The notes under the pieces: generated by a model | What the model was told of the DNA's origin: nothing | Databases searched by the model: none | Seen by the model: only the letters and a program-made list of their open reading frames with translations | Source of the DNA: Pelosinus fermentans | Lineage (GTDB): Bacteria; Bacillota; Negativicutes; DSM-13327 | Direction of reading: 5' to 3' | DNA: 64,000 bases | Assembly (NCBI GenBank): GCA_002434245.1 | Contig: DJJR01000039.1 | Span: 14,870 to 78,869, forward strand | Position numbers and translations under genes: made by a program | Shown: positions 8,752 to 17,137 of the stretch, one piece after another | Layout of the letters: each line of letters starts with the position of its first letter | Position numbering within the stretch: the stretch's first letter is position 1

Positions 8752-8780
8752 TTGCAGGTCCTACCTGTGCCGGGTATAAT
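8752..8780 (+). promoter_or_regulatory. Sigma-A promoter of the ABC-F gene
   Basis: TTGCAG, 17 bases, TATAAT. The start codon is 48 bases downstream. Confidence 0.75.
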
Positions 8781-8827
8781 GTTATAAGAATAAGTACAGC
8801 CTTACGGGGTTTGTTTGAGGTGGATCA

Positions 8828-10723
8828 ATGGGAATATTACGAGTGGAAGGTTTACATAAAGCATTTGGTATTGAGACCTTATTTACCAATGTGGCGTTTG
8901 AGTTAGATCGCGGGGATACCATAGGGTTAATTGGTGCCAATGGAACAGGCAAGACGACGCTCATGCGCTGCCTACTAGGATTGGAAGCCATTGATGGTGG
9001 GCGCGTGGCAGTACCGGTTGGTGAGAACATTGGTTATGTGCAGCAGGATTCTACTTTGCATCAGGGAACCCTGTATGAAGAGTTATGCTCTGCTTATGCT
9101 GATATATTGGCTTGTCAGGATAAAATGCATGAATTAGAGCAGGCAATTGCAGCCGCAAAGGAGGATCATGCTCTAGATGGGTTGATGAAAGAATATGCAA
9201 AAGTAGTAGACAAATTCGAACGGGGCGGGGGCTATGAATATGAGAACAATATTCGCCGCGTTGCTTTTGGCTTGGGCTTTACTGTGGAGGATTTCTCAAG
9301 GGGGATTGAGACCTTTTCAGGCGGGCAAAAAACTCGCATTTGTTTGGCGAGAGCCTTAATTCGTCAGCCTGATTTTTTATTTTTGGATGAACCTACGAAT
9401 CATTTAGATATTGGAATGGTGGAGTGGCTGGAAGATTTCCTTATCGGGTATCCAGGAGGCGTGCTCATCATTTCTCATGATCGTTATTTCTTAGATAAAG
9501 TGGTCAATCGGGTGATTGAGCTAGAAAATAAATCCCTGACGGCTTATAAAGGCAATTATACTTCCTATATGCAGCAAAAAGCTGAAAACATGGCAGCGTT
9601 GGAAAATGCCTATGACAAGCAGCAGGATCATATTGCCAAAACAGAAGCATACATTCGAATGTATAAGGCTGGGATTAAGTCCAAGCAAGCCAGAGGGCGG
9701 GAGAAACAGCTGCAGCGCCTAGAGCGGATTGTATTGCCTGCCAATATTGCCCGTTTTGACTTTTTTGGCTTTAATCCTCCTGGTGAGTGTGCGGAGCGGG
9801 TAGCAGAACTGGAAGAGGCATCTGCTTCCTATGGAGATCGGAAGATTTTTGAAAAAATATCCCTTTTGATTCGTAAGGGGGATGGTGTGGCTTTAGTGGG
9901 GCCTAATGGGGCGGGCAAAACTACGCTATTGAAACTGCTGACAGGTGAGTTGACGCCCGTTAGCGGCAGAGTGAAGCTTGGCAGCAGGGTGAAGGTTGGT
10001 TATTTTTCTCAGGAACATGAAGGATTGAATGGGAAAAATCGGATTGTTGATGAAATCATGCATGAATATGGCTTTAGTGAAGAGCGGGCAAGGCATTATC
10101 TGGGAGCTTTTTTATTCCGGGGAGATGACGTTTTTAAGATTGTGGGTGAACTGAGCGGCGGTGAGAAATCAAGGCTGGCAATGCTTAAGCTCATGCTGAC
10201 AGGAGCTAATTTCCTGATTTTGGATGAACCGACCAACCACTTGGATATACCTGCAAAAGAAGCAGTGGAGGAAGCGATCCTAAGCTTTCCCGGTACGTTT
10301 TTGACTGTTTCTCATGATCGCTATTTTCTGGATAAAGTAGCAAACTGTATGGTGGAATTAGCAGATGGAAAATTAGAGGAATATGCCGGTAACTACAGCT
10401 ACTATCGGGAGAAAAAGTTAATCCAGCAGAAAGAAGCCGCTACAGCCCAACTGGCAATTACCAAGCAGGAATCCATTGTCAAAAAGAATGAGCGGCCGCG
10501 GCAGCGAAAGGCAGATCAAGACAAGAGTTTAAAGAACCAGCAGAAGCTGGAAGGTGAAATTGCCATGTTGGAATTAGAGATTAAAACCTTAGAGTACCGT
10601 CTCAACGATCCTGCCAGCCACGAAGATCAAGAAGCCAGTCAGCAATTGGCAGATGAATACAGCAAAGCCCAAACGGCTCTAGCTGAAAAGTACGATGCCT
10701 GGGTGGAGCTAACGGAAGAATAG
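8828..10723 (+). CDS. ABC-F family ATPase (ribosome-associated)
   Basis: 631 residues, two ABC ATPase domains and no membrane segment. Domain 1 has Walker A GANGTGKTT (about residue 36), signature SGGQKTR and Walker B FLFLDEPTNHLD. Domain 2 has GPNGAGKTT, LSGGEKSR and FLILDEPTNHLD. Between them is the helical P-site tRNA-interaction linker (about residues 235-300), and at the end a basic plus coiled-coil C-terminal domain. This layout is that of housekeeping ABC-F translation factors of the YfmR/YdiF/Uup type that relieve stalled ribosomes. Which member it is, and whether it confers antibiotic protection, cannot be decided from the sequence alone. Confidence 0.92.
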   Translation: MGILRVEGLHKAFGIETLFTNVAFELDRGDTIGLIGANGTGKTTLMRCLLGLEAIDGGRVAVPVGENIGYVQQDSTLHQGTLYEELCSAYADILACQDKMHELEQAIAAAKEDHALDGLMKEYAKVVDKFERGGGYEYENNIRRVAFGLGFTVEDFSRGIETFSGGQKTRICLARALIRQPDFLFLDEPTNHLDIGMVEWLEDFLIGYPGGVLIISHDRYFLDKVVNRVIELENKSLTAYKGNYTSYMQQKAENMAALENAYDKQQDHIAKTEAYIRMYKAGIKSKQARGREKQLQRLERIVLPANIARFDFFGFNPPGECAERVAELEEASASYGDRKIFEKISLLIRKGDGVALVGPNGAGKTTLLKLLTGELTPVSGRVKLGSRVKVGYFSQEHEGLNGKNRIVDEIMHEYGFSEERARHYLGAFLFRGDDVFKIVGELSGGEKSRLAMLKLMLTGANFLILDEPTNHLDIPAKEAVEEAILSFPGTFLTVSHDRYFLDKVANCMVELADGKLEEYAGNYSYYREKKLIQQKEAATAQLAITKQESIVKKNERPRQRKADQDKSLKNQQKLEGEIAMLELEIKTLEYRLNDPASHEDQEASQQLADEYSKAQTALAEKYDAWVELTEE

Positions 10724-10747
10724 AATAGAGAAAAAAACAAATCATTT

Positions 10748-10832
10748 GAACCGCAGAGGCACAGAGTGCGCAGAGAGGAATTTTCTAACCCTCTCTATTT
10801 TTTCTCTGTGTTCTCTGCGTCTCTGCGGTTCA
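10748..10832. repeat. Family A palindromic repeat
   Basis: Well-conserved copy: arms TTGAACCGCAGAGGCACAG and CTCTGCGTCTCTGCGGTTCA around a short AT-rich middle. Confidence 0.9.
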
Positions 10833-10865
10833 TAAGACTGCAAAGCATTTTTTCTAATTATTTTA

Positions 10866-10906
10866 AGGCCGACTTGTGTGTCAAGTGACATGCAGGTCGG
10901 CTTTTG
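10866..10906 (+). terminator. Intrinsic terminator after the ABC-F gene
   Basis: Stem GCCGACTTG / CAGGTCGGC with one wobble pair, then CTTTTGTTTA. Confidence 0.75.
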
Positions 10907-10984
10907 TTTATTTGTAATCAAAGTGATAGATTGAAGTCAGCGCTAATATAAGAGGAACCGGTTTCTCGCCATAAGGTGAGATGA

Positions 10985-11566
10985 ATGGAATTACATCAGT
11001 TGGTTAGAAATGCGCAAATGGGTGACAGAGACGCCTTTCAGGAAATTTGTACTTGCTTTACCGGCCTGGTCAAGAAGTATGCACATCAAGCCCATTTACG
11101 AACGATTACTGAAGAGGCAGAAGCCCATGGCTGGTTAGCGGTGGTTCAAGCTGTGAAGTCCTATGACGAAACCAGCGGTGTGCATTTTGCTGGATATGTG
11201 AAGAGTAAGGTCAAATTTGCGATTTGGAATTTGTTTAAAAAGGAACGACGAAATTGGCAGGAGGAGCAATTAGAAGGCGGTCAGGAAGGGGAAGAAGTCG
11301 ATTCTTTTGCCTACCTGCCTGACAATACGGATGTAGCAGGAGAAGTGGAAGACAGATGGCTGTCTCATGAACTTAGAAGTGCTATCGAAGCATTGCCTGA
11401 TAAGCAGCGGCAAGTTATTTTAAAAACGGTAATTGGTCAGGAAACATTGACAAATGTGGCAGCATCCCTGGGAGTTACCACCCAAGCAGTATATAATCTG
11501 AGGCAGCGAGGATTTGCCCGTTTAAAGATTCTATGTGCAGGAATGTATAGCAGTGAAAGGGGGTGA
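10985..11566 (+). CDS. Sigma-70 family alternative sigma factor
   Basis: 193 residues with regions 2 and 4 but no region 1 or 3. Region 2 spans about residues 8-85 (FQEICTCFTGLVKKYA, YVKSKVKFAIWNLFKKERR) and region 4 about 130-185 (ALPDKQRQVILKTV, LTNVAASLGVTTQAVYNLRQ). AAGGTGAG precedes the ATG at 10985. It is the first gene of a tight cluster with DUF1659, DUF2922 and YvrJ proteins. That grouping recurs in Firmicutes, and yvrJ lies near the sigO locus of Bacillus subtilis. No anti-sigma factor is adjacent. The genes it serves are unknown. Confidence 0.85.
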   Translation: MELHQLVRNAQMGDRDAFQEICTCFTGLVKKYAHQAHLRTITEEAEAHGWLAVVQAVKSYDETSGVHFAGYVKSKVKFAIWNLFKKERRNWQEEQLEGGQEGEEVDSFAYLPDNTDVAGEVEDRWLSHELRSAIEALPDKQRQVILKTVIGQETLTNVAASLGVTTQAVYNLRQRGFARLKILCAGMYSSERG

Positions 11567-11571
11567 GAGAA

Positions 11572-11796
11572 ATGGCAGTGAACAAAGAACCGCAAACCAG
11601 TAAAATGATCATCACGATTGACAACGGTGTGAATGCCAAGGGGCAGCCAGTGCAGCGTCAAAGAAGCTATAAGAATGTAAAGGTAAGTGCTGCAGATGCA
11701 GATGTGTATGCAGTAGCCCAAGGAATTGCTGATTTGCAAACCCATGCAGTAATCGGCATTAGCAGACAAGACGAAGGCAATTTAGTGAATGCTTAA
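11572..11796 (+). CDS. DUF1659 family protein
   Basis: 74 residues. The ATG at 11572 is preferred over the GTG at 11563 because AAAGGGGGTGA sits at the right distance only from the ATG. The body (MIITIDNGVNAKGQPVQRQR, then SYKNVKVSAADADVYAVAQ) is the DUF1659 pattern. Six bases separate it from the sigma-factor stop, so the two are co-translated. Function unknown. Confidence 0.85.
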   Translation: MAVNKEPQTSKMIITIDNGVNAKGQPVQRQRSYKNVKVSAADADVYAVAQGIADLQTHAVIGISRQDEGNLVNA

Positions 11797-11834
11797 GTGA
11801 TCTTAAGAATCACTTAGTAAGGAGGTGAGTGGCA

Positions 11835-12047
11835 ATGGCAAAAACATTGGAAATGGTTTTTCGCAGTGAAGGCGGCAAAGAAATCACGCTAAGCATTGCA
11901 GATCCGAAAGAAAATTTGACGCTGGCGGAAGTGACAACGGTAATGGAGGACATTATCGCGAAACAAGTCTTTGAAAGCAGCACCGGAGATTTGTCCCAGA
12001 TCGTAGAAGCACGCATCAACAGTAAGGATACCGCAGTATTGGTATAA
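11835..12047 (+). CDS. DUF2922 family protein
   Basis: 70 residues from the ATG at 11835, with AAGGAGG 9 bases upstream. The pattern LEMVFRSEGGKEITLSIADP followed by LTLAEVTTVMEDII is typical of DUF2922, which almost always sits next to a DUF1659 gene. Both are small, soluble and rich in strands. Function unknown. Confidence 0.85.
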   Translation: MAKTLEMVFRSEGGKEITLSIADPKENLTLAEVTTVMEDIIAKQVFESSTGDLSQIVEARINSKDTAVLV

Positions 12048-12081
12048 CGGTCAGGATGTGTCAGCGCAAGGAGGTATTTTC

Positions 12082-12225
12082 ATGGATCAACTATTAACTT
12101 ACACAGCCAATTTCGGATTTCCCATAGTGATCAGCCTTTACCTACTAGTGCGAATCGAAGGGAAGCTGGAAGAATTGACTGCCAGTATCAATGAACTGTC
12201 CAAGACCATAGCAACAAAATTTTAA
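12082..12225 (+). CDS. YvrJ family small membrane protein
   Basis: 47 residues: MDQLLTYTANFGFPIVISLY, then a charged helical tail (RIEGKLEELTASINELSKTI). One hydrophobic helix at residues 8-23 suggests a membrane anchor with a cytoplasmic coil. CAAGGAGGT precedes the ATG. It closes the sigma-DUF1659-DUF2922 cluster and a strong terminator follows. Confidence 0.85.
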   Translation: MDQLLTYTANFGFPIVISLYLLVRIEGKLEELTASINELSKTIATKF

Positions 12226-12230
12226 CGTGA

Positions 12231-12275
12231 AATCCCCCCAACATATCGATTCGATATGCTGGGGGGATTTGTTTA
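12231..12275 (+). terminator. Strong intrinsic terminator of the sigma/YvrJ cluster
   Basis: Long stem with AATCCCCCCA pairing to TGGGGGGATT and an inner CATATCG/CGATATG helix, followed by TTTGTTTA. Confidence 0.9.
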
Positions 12276-12284
12276 TAAAAAAAT

Positions 12285-12377
12285 AACACGAAGACGCGAA
12301 GGTACGAAGATGCACGAAGAATAGGCTGGCATACCCTTTCTTGCATTTCGTTGCCTTCGCATCTTCGCGTTTCAAAC
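12285..12377. repeat. Family B palindromic repeat (CGAAG units)
   Basis: Left arm of spaced CGAAG units (ACACGAAGACGCGAAGG) and right arm CTTCGCATCTTCGCGTTTC. The right end overlaps the stop codon region of the TSCPD gene. Confidence 0.85.
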
Positions 12378-12635
12378 TTTTTTATCTTGCTTTTCCTTCA
12401 TCTGTTCCAATATTGCATTTACCAATTGATCCGTACAGGAAGTTGACTTTTGTCCGCAGGTGATGCCTTTTAGTTTCTTAATGACCTCTTCAGCAGGCAT
12501 GCCCTCTACTAATACACTTATAGCCTGCAGATTTCCAGGACAGCCGCCATTAAATCGTACATTGGTTACAATTCCATCTTTCAATTCGAAATCTATCTCT
12601 TTGGCACATACGCCAGCTGTATTATAAGTAGTCAT
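12372..12635 (-). CDS. TSCPD domain protein (TIGR03905 type)
   Basis: 87 residues from the ATG at 12635, which has AAGGAG upstream; the longer open frame to 12683 lacks a ribosome site. Features are the paired cysteine motifs FNGGCPGNLQA and ITCGQKSTSCTDQL, the latter close to the TSCPD name motif found at the C-terminus of vitamin-B12-dependent ribonucleotide reductases. The stand-alone form probably binds a metal, but its role is unknown. It is divergent from recD2. Confidence 0.85.
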   Translation of the reverse strand: MTTYNTAGVCAKEIDFELKDGIVTNVRFNGGCPGNLQAISVLVEGMPAEEVIKKLKGITCGQKSTSCTDQLVNAILEQMKEKQDKKV

Positions 12636-12808
12636 AGTAAAAACTCCTTTATAGTTATTTTTGTATATTCCTCTAAGATACACTGAATTTCAATGACTGT
12701 CTAGTGCGATATCGTACAATATCTGGTTATTTTCCTCCCTTGGCAGGATTTAGGCAGAAATCTGCGAATAAAAAAGGAATTGAGATTATTTTAAAGTGGA
12801 GTAATGCT

Positions 12809-14965
12809 GTGGAACATTTAGAAGGTACTGTAGAAAATATAATATTTCATAATACCGATAATGGTTTTGTTGTGTTTAAACTTAAGCCAGCTAATGAGAA
12901 TGGCACTGTCGCTGTGGTCGGCAACATGCTGGTGCCTTTAGTGGGTGAACAGCTGGAGCTGACAGGAGAGTGGGCGGAGCATGCCCGTTTTGGCCGTCAA
13001 TTTAAAGCAGCGAGCTTTAAAAAAGTCGCACCTGCCAGTGTGAAAGGCATCGAACGTTTCTTGGCTTCAGGTGCTATTAAAGGGATTGGTCCAGCCATGG
13101 CGGCACGTTTAGTTAAGCAATTCGGCTTAGATACGCTCAAAATCATCGAGGAAAAGCCCAAGCGCCTGCAAGAAATAGAAGGAATCGGCAAAAAGAAAGC
13201 AGAGGCGATTCATGATGCCTACTCCCAGCAATCGGAAATGCATGAAGTCATGTTATTCTTAGAAATGAATGGAGTAACAGGCGCCTATGCAGGCAAGATT
13301 TTTACCCAGTACGGATTTATGGCAATTAGTGTATTACAAGAAAACCCTTATCGATTAGCGCAAGAAGTGCAAGGCATAGGTTTTCGTACGGCAGATCAAA
13401 TTGCCATGTCTTTGGGCTTAGAACGCAATCATGAGGAAAGGATCACTGCAGGGATTGATTTTGCCCTGCTGCAAATTTCCCTAGCAGGCCATTGCTGCGT
13501 ACCAGAAGAAACTCTAGTACAGGAAGCTGCCAAGCTACTGCTGGTTGATCCCATAGATGTAGCCAGGCATGTATCCTTGTTAATTCAGGAGAGCCGATTA
13601 TGTGTAGAAGATTTTCATGGAATGACTCTAATCTATCCCCGCCATTTATATTATGCAGAAAAAAGGGTAGCGGAGCGATTATTGCGTTTAAAAGATCGAG
13701 CCAAACAAGCCCCTGATGAAGATTTACCGGCTATTGTTGACAGCTGGGAGAAGCAATCAGGAATCACTTTGGCAGACGCTCAGCGTGAAGCGGTATTATC
13801 ATCGTTACTGCATGGTGTTTTAGTCTTAACGGGTGGACCTGGTACAGGTAAAACTACCGTTGTACGGGGTATGCTGGATGTTTTAGAAAATCAGGGTTTT
13901 AAGCTGCTTTTGGGAGCACCTACCGGGCGGGCTGCAAAACGCTTAAGTGAGGCTACGGACCGAGAAGCAATGACCGTTCACCGGCTGTTGGAATCCACGG
14001 GGGGAGTCGAGGGAGCACCTTTGTTCATGCGCAATGAGAATGAACCGTTAGATACAGAAGTAGTCATCATTGATGAGGTTTCCATGATGGATATTTCCCT
14101 CATGAATTCGTTTCTTCAGGCGATACCAGATGGCTGCCGTGTTATCTTAGTAGGTGATGTAGACCAGCTACCTGCTGTTGGTCCCGGATCGGTGCTAAAA
14201 GACATTATCCGCTCAACAACTGTGCCTGTGGTGCGTTTGACAGAGGTTTTCCGTCAGGCTGGTGAGAGTATGATCGTTATGAATGCCCATCAGATTAATC
14301 GGGGAATGCTGCCTGACTTTAAAAGCAGCAAGGACTTTCAATTTCTTGAGATCAATGATAGCGATGCTGTTGCCGATGCTATTGTAGATTTGTGCCATGA
14401 GCAGCTTCCCAAAGAAGGATTTAATGTTTCCTATGATGTACAAGTATTGGCTCCTATGCATCGATTGGTATGCGGTGTGGAGAATTTAAATAAGCTGCTC
14501 CAGCAAGCACTAAATCCAGAAAGAGAAGGAAAAGCATCGATCTCTGGTGCCAATCAGGTATTGCGGGAAGGCGATAAAATTATGCAGATGAAAAATAATT
14601 ATACCAAAGGGGTATATAACGGCGATATTGGCTTCATTACAGGCATTCAAAACGGCAGAGTAGCCGTTCGCTATCCAGAGCAGAATGTGATCTATGAACG
14701 GGGAGAGATTGATGAACTGCATCTTGCCTATGCCATGAGTGTACACAAAAGCCAGGGCAGCGAATATCCTGTAGTCATCATGCCCCTGATTCCAGGACAC
14801 CACATTATGCTGCAGCGCAATTTGCTGTATACCGCTGTAACGAGAGCTAAAGAAAGAGTGGTCCTCCTAGGCAGCAAAGCCGCCCTCAACACCGCCCTAT
14901 CCAACGATCGCACCAAAAGACGCTATTCCCTCCTGGCAGAACGCCTGCGGGGAGAAGAATTGTAA
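12809..14965 (+). CDS. recD2: ATP-dependent DNA helicase RecD2
   Basis: 718 residues from the GTG at 12809, chosen because GGAG lies 8 bases upstream and the following MEHLEGTVENIIFHN is the usual RecD2 N-terminus. The order is an N-terminal OB-like region (1-90), helix-hairpin-helix repeats (IKGIGPAMAARLV, IEGIGKKKAEAI), then the SF1B helicase core with Walker A GGPGTGKTT, Walker B VVIIDEVSMMD, and the C-terminal SVHKSQGSEYPVVIMP and YTAVTRAKERVVLLG motifs. It is the RecBC-independent 5'-3' helicase linked to DNA repair in Firmicutes. Confidence 0.95.
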   Translation: MEHLEGTVENIIFHNTDNGFVVFKLKPANENGTVAVVGNMLVPLVGEQLELTGEWAEHARFGRQFKAASFKKVAPASVKGIERFLASGAIKGIGPAMAARLVKQFGLDTLKIIEEKPKRLQEIEGIGKKKAEAIHDAYSQQSEMHEVMLFLEMNGVTGAYAGKIFTQYGFMAISVLQENPYRLAQEVQGIGFRTADQIAMSLGLERNHEERITAGIDFALLQISLAGHCCVPEETLVQEAAKLLLVDPIDVARHVSLLIQESRLCVEDFHGMTLIYPRHLYYAEKRVAERLLRLKDRAKQAPDEDLPAIVDSWEKQSGITLADAQREAVLSSLLHGVLVLTGGPGTGKTTVVRGMLDVLENQGFKLLLGAPTGRAAKRLSEATDREAMTVHRLLESTGGVEGAPLFMRNENEPLDTEVVIIDEVSMMDISLMNSFLQAIPDGCRVILVGDVDQLPAVGPGSVLKDIIRSTTVPVVRLTEVFRQAGESMIVMNAHQINRGMLPDFKSSKDFQFLEINDSDAVADAIVDLCHEQLPKEGFNVSYDVQVLAPMHRLVCGVENLNKLLQQALNPEREGKASISGANQVLREGDKIMQMKNNYTKGVYNGDIGFITGIQNGRVAVRYPEQNVIYERGEIDELHLAYAMSVHKSQGSEYPVVIMPLIPGHHIMLQRNLLYTAVTRAKERVVLLGSKAALNTALSNDRTKRRYSLLAERLRGEEL

Positions 14966-14984
14966 TGTTGCCTGAGGGAGAATG

Positions 14985-15081
14985 ACGACACACCCCGCCT
15001 GCGGGCACCCCTCTCCAGAGGGGAATAGTTTTTAAGAATCCCCTCTAGAGAGGGGTGGCGCAAAGCGACGGGGTGTGTTCG
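14985..15081. repeat. Family C element, complete inverted pair (copy 1)
   Basis: Left arm CGACACACCCCG...CCCCTCTCCAGAGGGG and right arm CCCCTCTAGAGAGGGG...CGGGGTGTGTTCG, separated by about 16 bases. The arms can fold on each other, and each also carries its own small palindrome. It begins just after the recD2 stop. Confidence 0.9.
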
Positions 15082-15120
15082 TATTACTCGTCGTTTCTTG
15101 CAAGTAAAGAGTGTAAGGGG

Positions 15121-15537
15121 ATGAAATGTTTGTCTAAAGAAAAGATCATTTCATACAATCCTAAACTAAAGGAGCTAGCAAAACAGCTTCGTCAAAATAG
15201 TACTTTATCAGAAGTATTGCTTTGGCAACAACTGAAGGGGAAACAAATAATGAATTATAGCTTTCATCGCCAAAAACCAATTCAAAATTATATTGTTGAC
15301 TTCTTTTGCCATGAATTAATGCTAGCAATTGAGATAGATGGAGTTACCCATAATGAGAAGATTGCCTATGATATACAACGACAAAAAATGCTGGAGTCAT
15401 TAGGAATTCATTTCTTAAGATTTCATGATAGCGATGTAAAGAAAAATTTAGCAGGTGTAGTAGAAGCTATTAAAATGTGGATTTGTATGCTTGAGGGAGA
15501 TAATGGACACACCCCGCCTGCGGGCACCCCTCTCTAG
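15121..15537 (+). CDS. DUF559 (Vsr-like) endonuclease embedded in repeat elements
   Basis: 138 residues from the ATG at 15121; a TTG at 15130 has a better spaced AAGGGG and is equally possible. The DUF559 core is clear: AKQLRQNSTLSEVLLWQQLK, then FHRQKPIQNYIVDFFCHELM, the catalytic-type IEIDGVTH, and FLRFHDSDV. This is the PD-(D/E)XK/Vsr-related nuclease fold. Its last residues (HTPPAGTPL) and its stop TAG are encoded by the left arm of the next Family C element, and the open frame also reaches upstream into the previous element. Nuclease activity and target are not known. Confidence 0.88.
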   Translation: MKCLSKEKIISYNPKLKELAKQLRQNSTLSEVLLWQQLKGKQIMNYSFHRQKPIQNYIVDFFCHELMLAIEIDGVTHNEKIAYDIQRQKMLESLGIHFLRFHDSDVKKNLAGVVEAIKMWICMLEGDNGHTPPAGTPL

Positions 15538-15664
15538 AGGGGAATAGTTCCTGGTGACCTTCTTAAAGTAGACAAGTGACACACTAAACGTATGCTATCG
15601 ATTAGCGATAGTTTCTAAATCCCCTCTAGAGAGGGGTGGCGCGTAGCGACAGGGTGTGTTCGTC
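15506..15664. repeat. Family C element, inverted pair with a 75-base spacer (copy 2)
   Basis: Left arm at 15506-15547 and right arm at 15620-15664 (CCCCTCTAGAGAGGGG then AGGGTGTGTTCG). The spacer holds a small CTATCG/CGATAG hairpin. The left arm supplies the 3' end of the DUF559 gene. Confidence 0.9.
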
Positions 15665-15703
15665 GTACCTTTCCTCGTGATTGCATAAGGAGGTTGCATT
15701 GGT

Positions 15704-16366
15704 GTGATTAGCAGCTATTGGAAGACCTTTTTAAATATTCTTTATCCTCCAAAGTGTCCTTATTGCAAGACCTTAGTGCAGGAGCATGGGGCATGGTGCT
15801 CTTCCTGTTTAGCTGCTATTTTGGCGGTTCGAGAAATCAATGTTCTGGAGCATCGGTTAACATCATTAGACTCCTGCCGCGTGGTATGTGAATATACAGG
15901 GGGTCTAAAGCGGGTTATTCACGATATGAAATTTCGTCAACAAAAGAAATATGGAGCTCATCTCAATTGGCTATTAACAAGCAGTAAACTGGCACATATA
16001 TTTTCAACAATTGAGTATGTAATCCCTGTACCATTACATGCCAATCGTCTACGAGAGAGGGGCTACAATCAGACAGAAGTTATCTTTAAGGAATGGTCAA
16101 AAAAAGAAAAATTACAGTGGATGCCAGAACTATTAGTAAGGGGCAGGCATACCATTCCCCAATGGGAGCTGACTCTGGCAAAGCGAAAAGAAAATATAAA
16201 GGGCGCGTTTATTATTACGCGCCCTGAATTAGTGAAGGATAAACATATATTGTTGGTAGATGACATCATAACCACCGGCATTACTCTTGATGAATGCGCC
16301 AAGGTCTTAAAAAAATCCGGAGCAGCATCCGTCCATGGACTTGCGATTGCCAGCGGATCAAGATAA
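15704..16366 (+). CDS. comFC: ComF family phosphoribosyltransferase-like protein
   Basis: 220 residues from the GTG at 15704 with AAGGAGG upstream. An N-terminal zinc finger (PPKCPYCKTL and CSSC, residues 16-34) is followed by a type I phosphoribosyltransferase domain with the PRPP loop ILLVDDIITTGITLDEC near residue 182. ComF proteins act in DNA uptake during transformation in some Firmicutes and more widely in DNA metabolism. In Bacillus, comF likewise lies upstream of yvyF-flgM-flgK, so the position is conserved. Confidence 0.9.
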   Translation: MISSYWKTFLNILYPPKCPYCKTLVQEHGAWCSSCLAAILAVREINVLEHRLTSLDSCRVVCEYTGGLKRVIHDMKFRQQKKYGAHLNWLLTSSKLAHIFSTIEYVIPVPLHANRLRERGYNQTEVIFKEWSKKEKLQWMPELLVRGRHTIPQWELTLAKRKENIKGAFIITRPELVKDKHILLVDDIITTGITLDECAKVLKKSGAASVHGLAIASGSR

Positions 16367-16367
16367 G

Positions 16368-16546
16368 AGGGAACGACGACACACCCCGCCTGTGGTCACT
16401 CCTCTCGAGAGGGGAATTAAGTAATCATCTCAAGAAGGGTGAGCAAAGGATGATCCAACTTCGTTTGAAAGTATTTTTCTTAATTTAAGAGGGAAACAAA
16501 AAATCCCCTCTCGAGAGGGGTGGCGCGAAGCGACGGGGTGTGTTCA
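16368..16546. repeat. Family C element, inverted pair with a roughly 85-base spacer (copy 3)
   Basis: Left arm ACACACCCCG...CTCCTCTCGAGAGGGG and right arm CCCCTCTCGAGAGGGG...CGGGGTGTGTTC. The central dinucleotide change (TCGA for CTAGAG) is matched in both arms, so the arms stay complementary. The right edge touches the HD-GYP stop codon. Confidence 0.9.
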
Positions 16547-17137
16547 CCCCAACGATTCAATAAACGCCTTCACAATCTCAGGATCAAAAGCCGTACCTGA
16601 CATATTCTGCAGTTCACGGACGGCTTCTTCTTTGGTTTTTTTCCAATGCTCTGTGCATGGGTTGATAAAGCGATCGTAGTAATTGACTACGGAAATGATA
16701 CGGGCTCCCAAAGGAATATTGACTCCCTTTAACCGTTTTGGGTAGCCTTTTCCATCCCAACGTTCATGATGATAACGAATGTAGGGAATGTGCTCCTGAC
16801 ATTGGGAAATATTCTCCAGCATGGCGCTGCCTGCATTACAATGGTTCTTAAATACCGTCATCTCACGGGTAGAAAGATAAGGAACCTTTGCTAAGACTGC
16901 ATTCGGAACGGTAAGATGACCAATATCGTGCAGCAAAGCAGCCAGGCGTATGCGTTCAATTTCCTCTCGGGGAAGACGCATTTTGGCAGCAACGCTGACG
17001 GCGTAATTTGCTACCTGCTGGCTGTGTAAATATAAATTTGCATTTTTAAGTTGGATAAGCTGCATTAGACTGGCGATGACGCTATCGAAGGTGTCATCGC
17101 CAGAATAAAATTCAGGACCTTGCATAAGCGTTAACAT
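16544..17137 (-). CDS. HD-GYP domain phosphodiesterase-like protein
   Basis: 197 residues from the ATG at 17137; the frame extends to a TTG at 17176 and the true start is uncertain. The metal-binding HD core is intact: LHSQQVANYAV, LLHDIGHLTVP, then FKNHCNAG and the GYP part HHERWDGKGYPKRLKG, followed by ISVVNYYDRF. Such domains hydrolyse cyclic di-GMP or act on related signals. There is no sensor domain beyond a short helical N-terminus. It lies divergent from the flagellar genes, so a role in motility control is reasonable but unproven. Confidence 0.87.
   Translation of the reverse strand: MLTLMQGPEFYSGDDTFDSVIASLMQLIQLKNANLYLHSQQVANYAVSVAAKMRLPREEIERIRLAALLHDIGHLTVPNAVLAKVPYLSTREMTVFKNHCNAGSAMLENISQCQEHIPYIRYHHERWDGKGYPKRLKGVNIPLGARIISVVNYYDRFINPCTEHWKKTKEEAVRELQNMSGTAFDPEIVKAFIESLG

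Noticed and set aside
8598..8906. Plus-strand open frame of 102 residues
   Set aside because: It runs through the repeat region and the promoter into the ABC-F gene in another frame; no family, no ribosome site.
14985..16546. Possible CRISPR array from the closely spaced repeats
   Set aside because: The units are inverted pairs, separated by whole genes, with no regular spacers and no cas genes.
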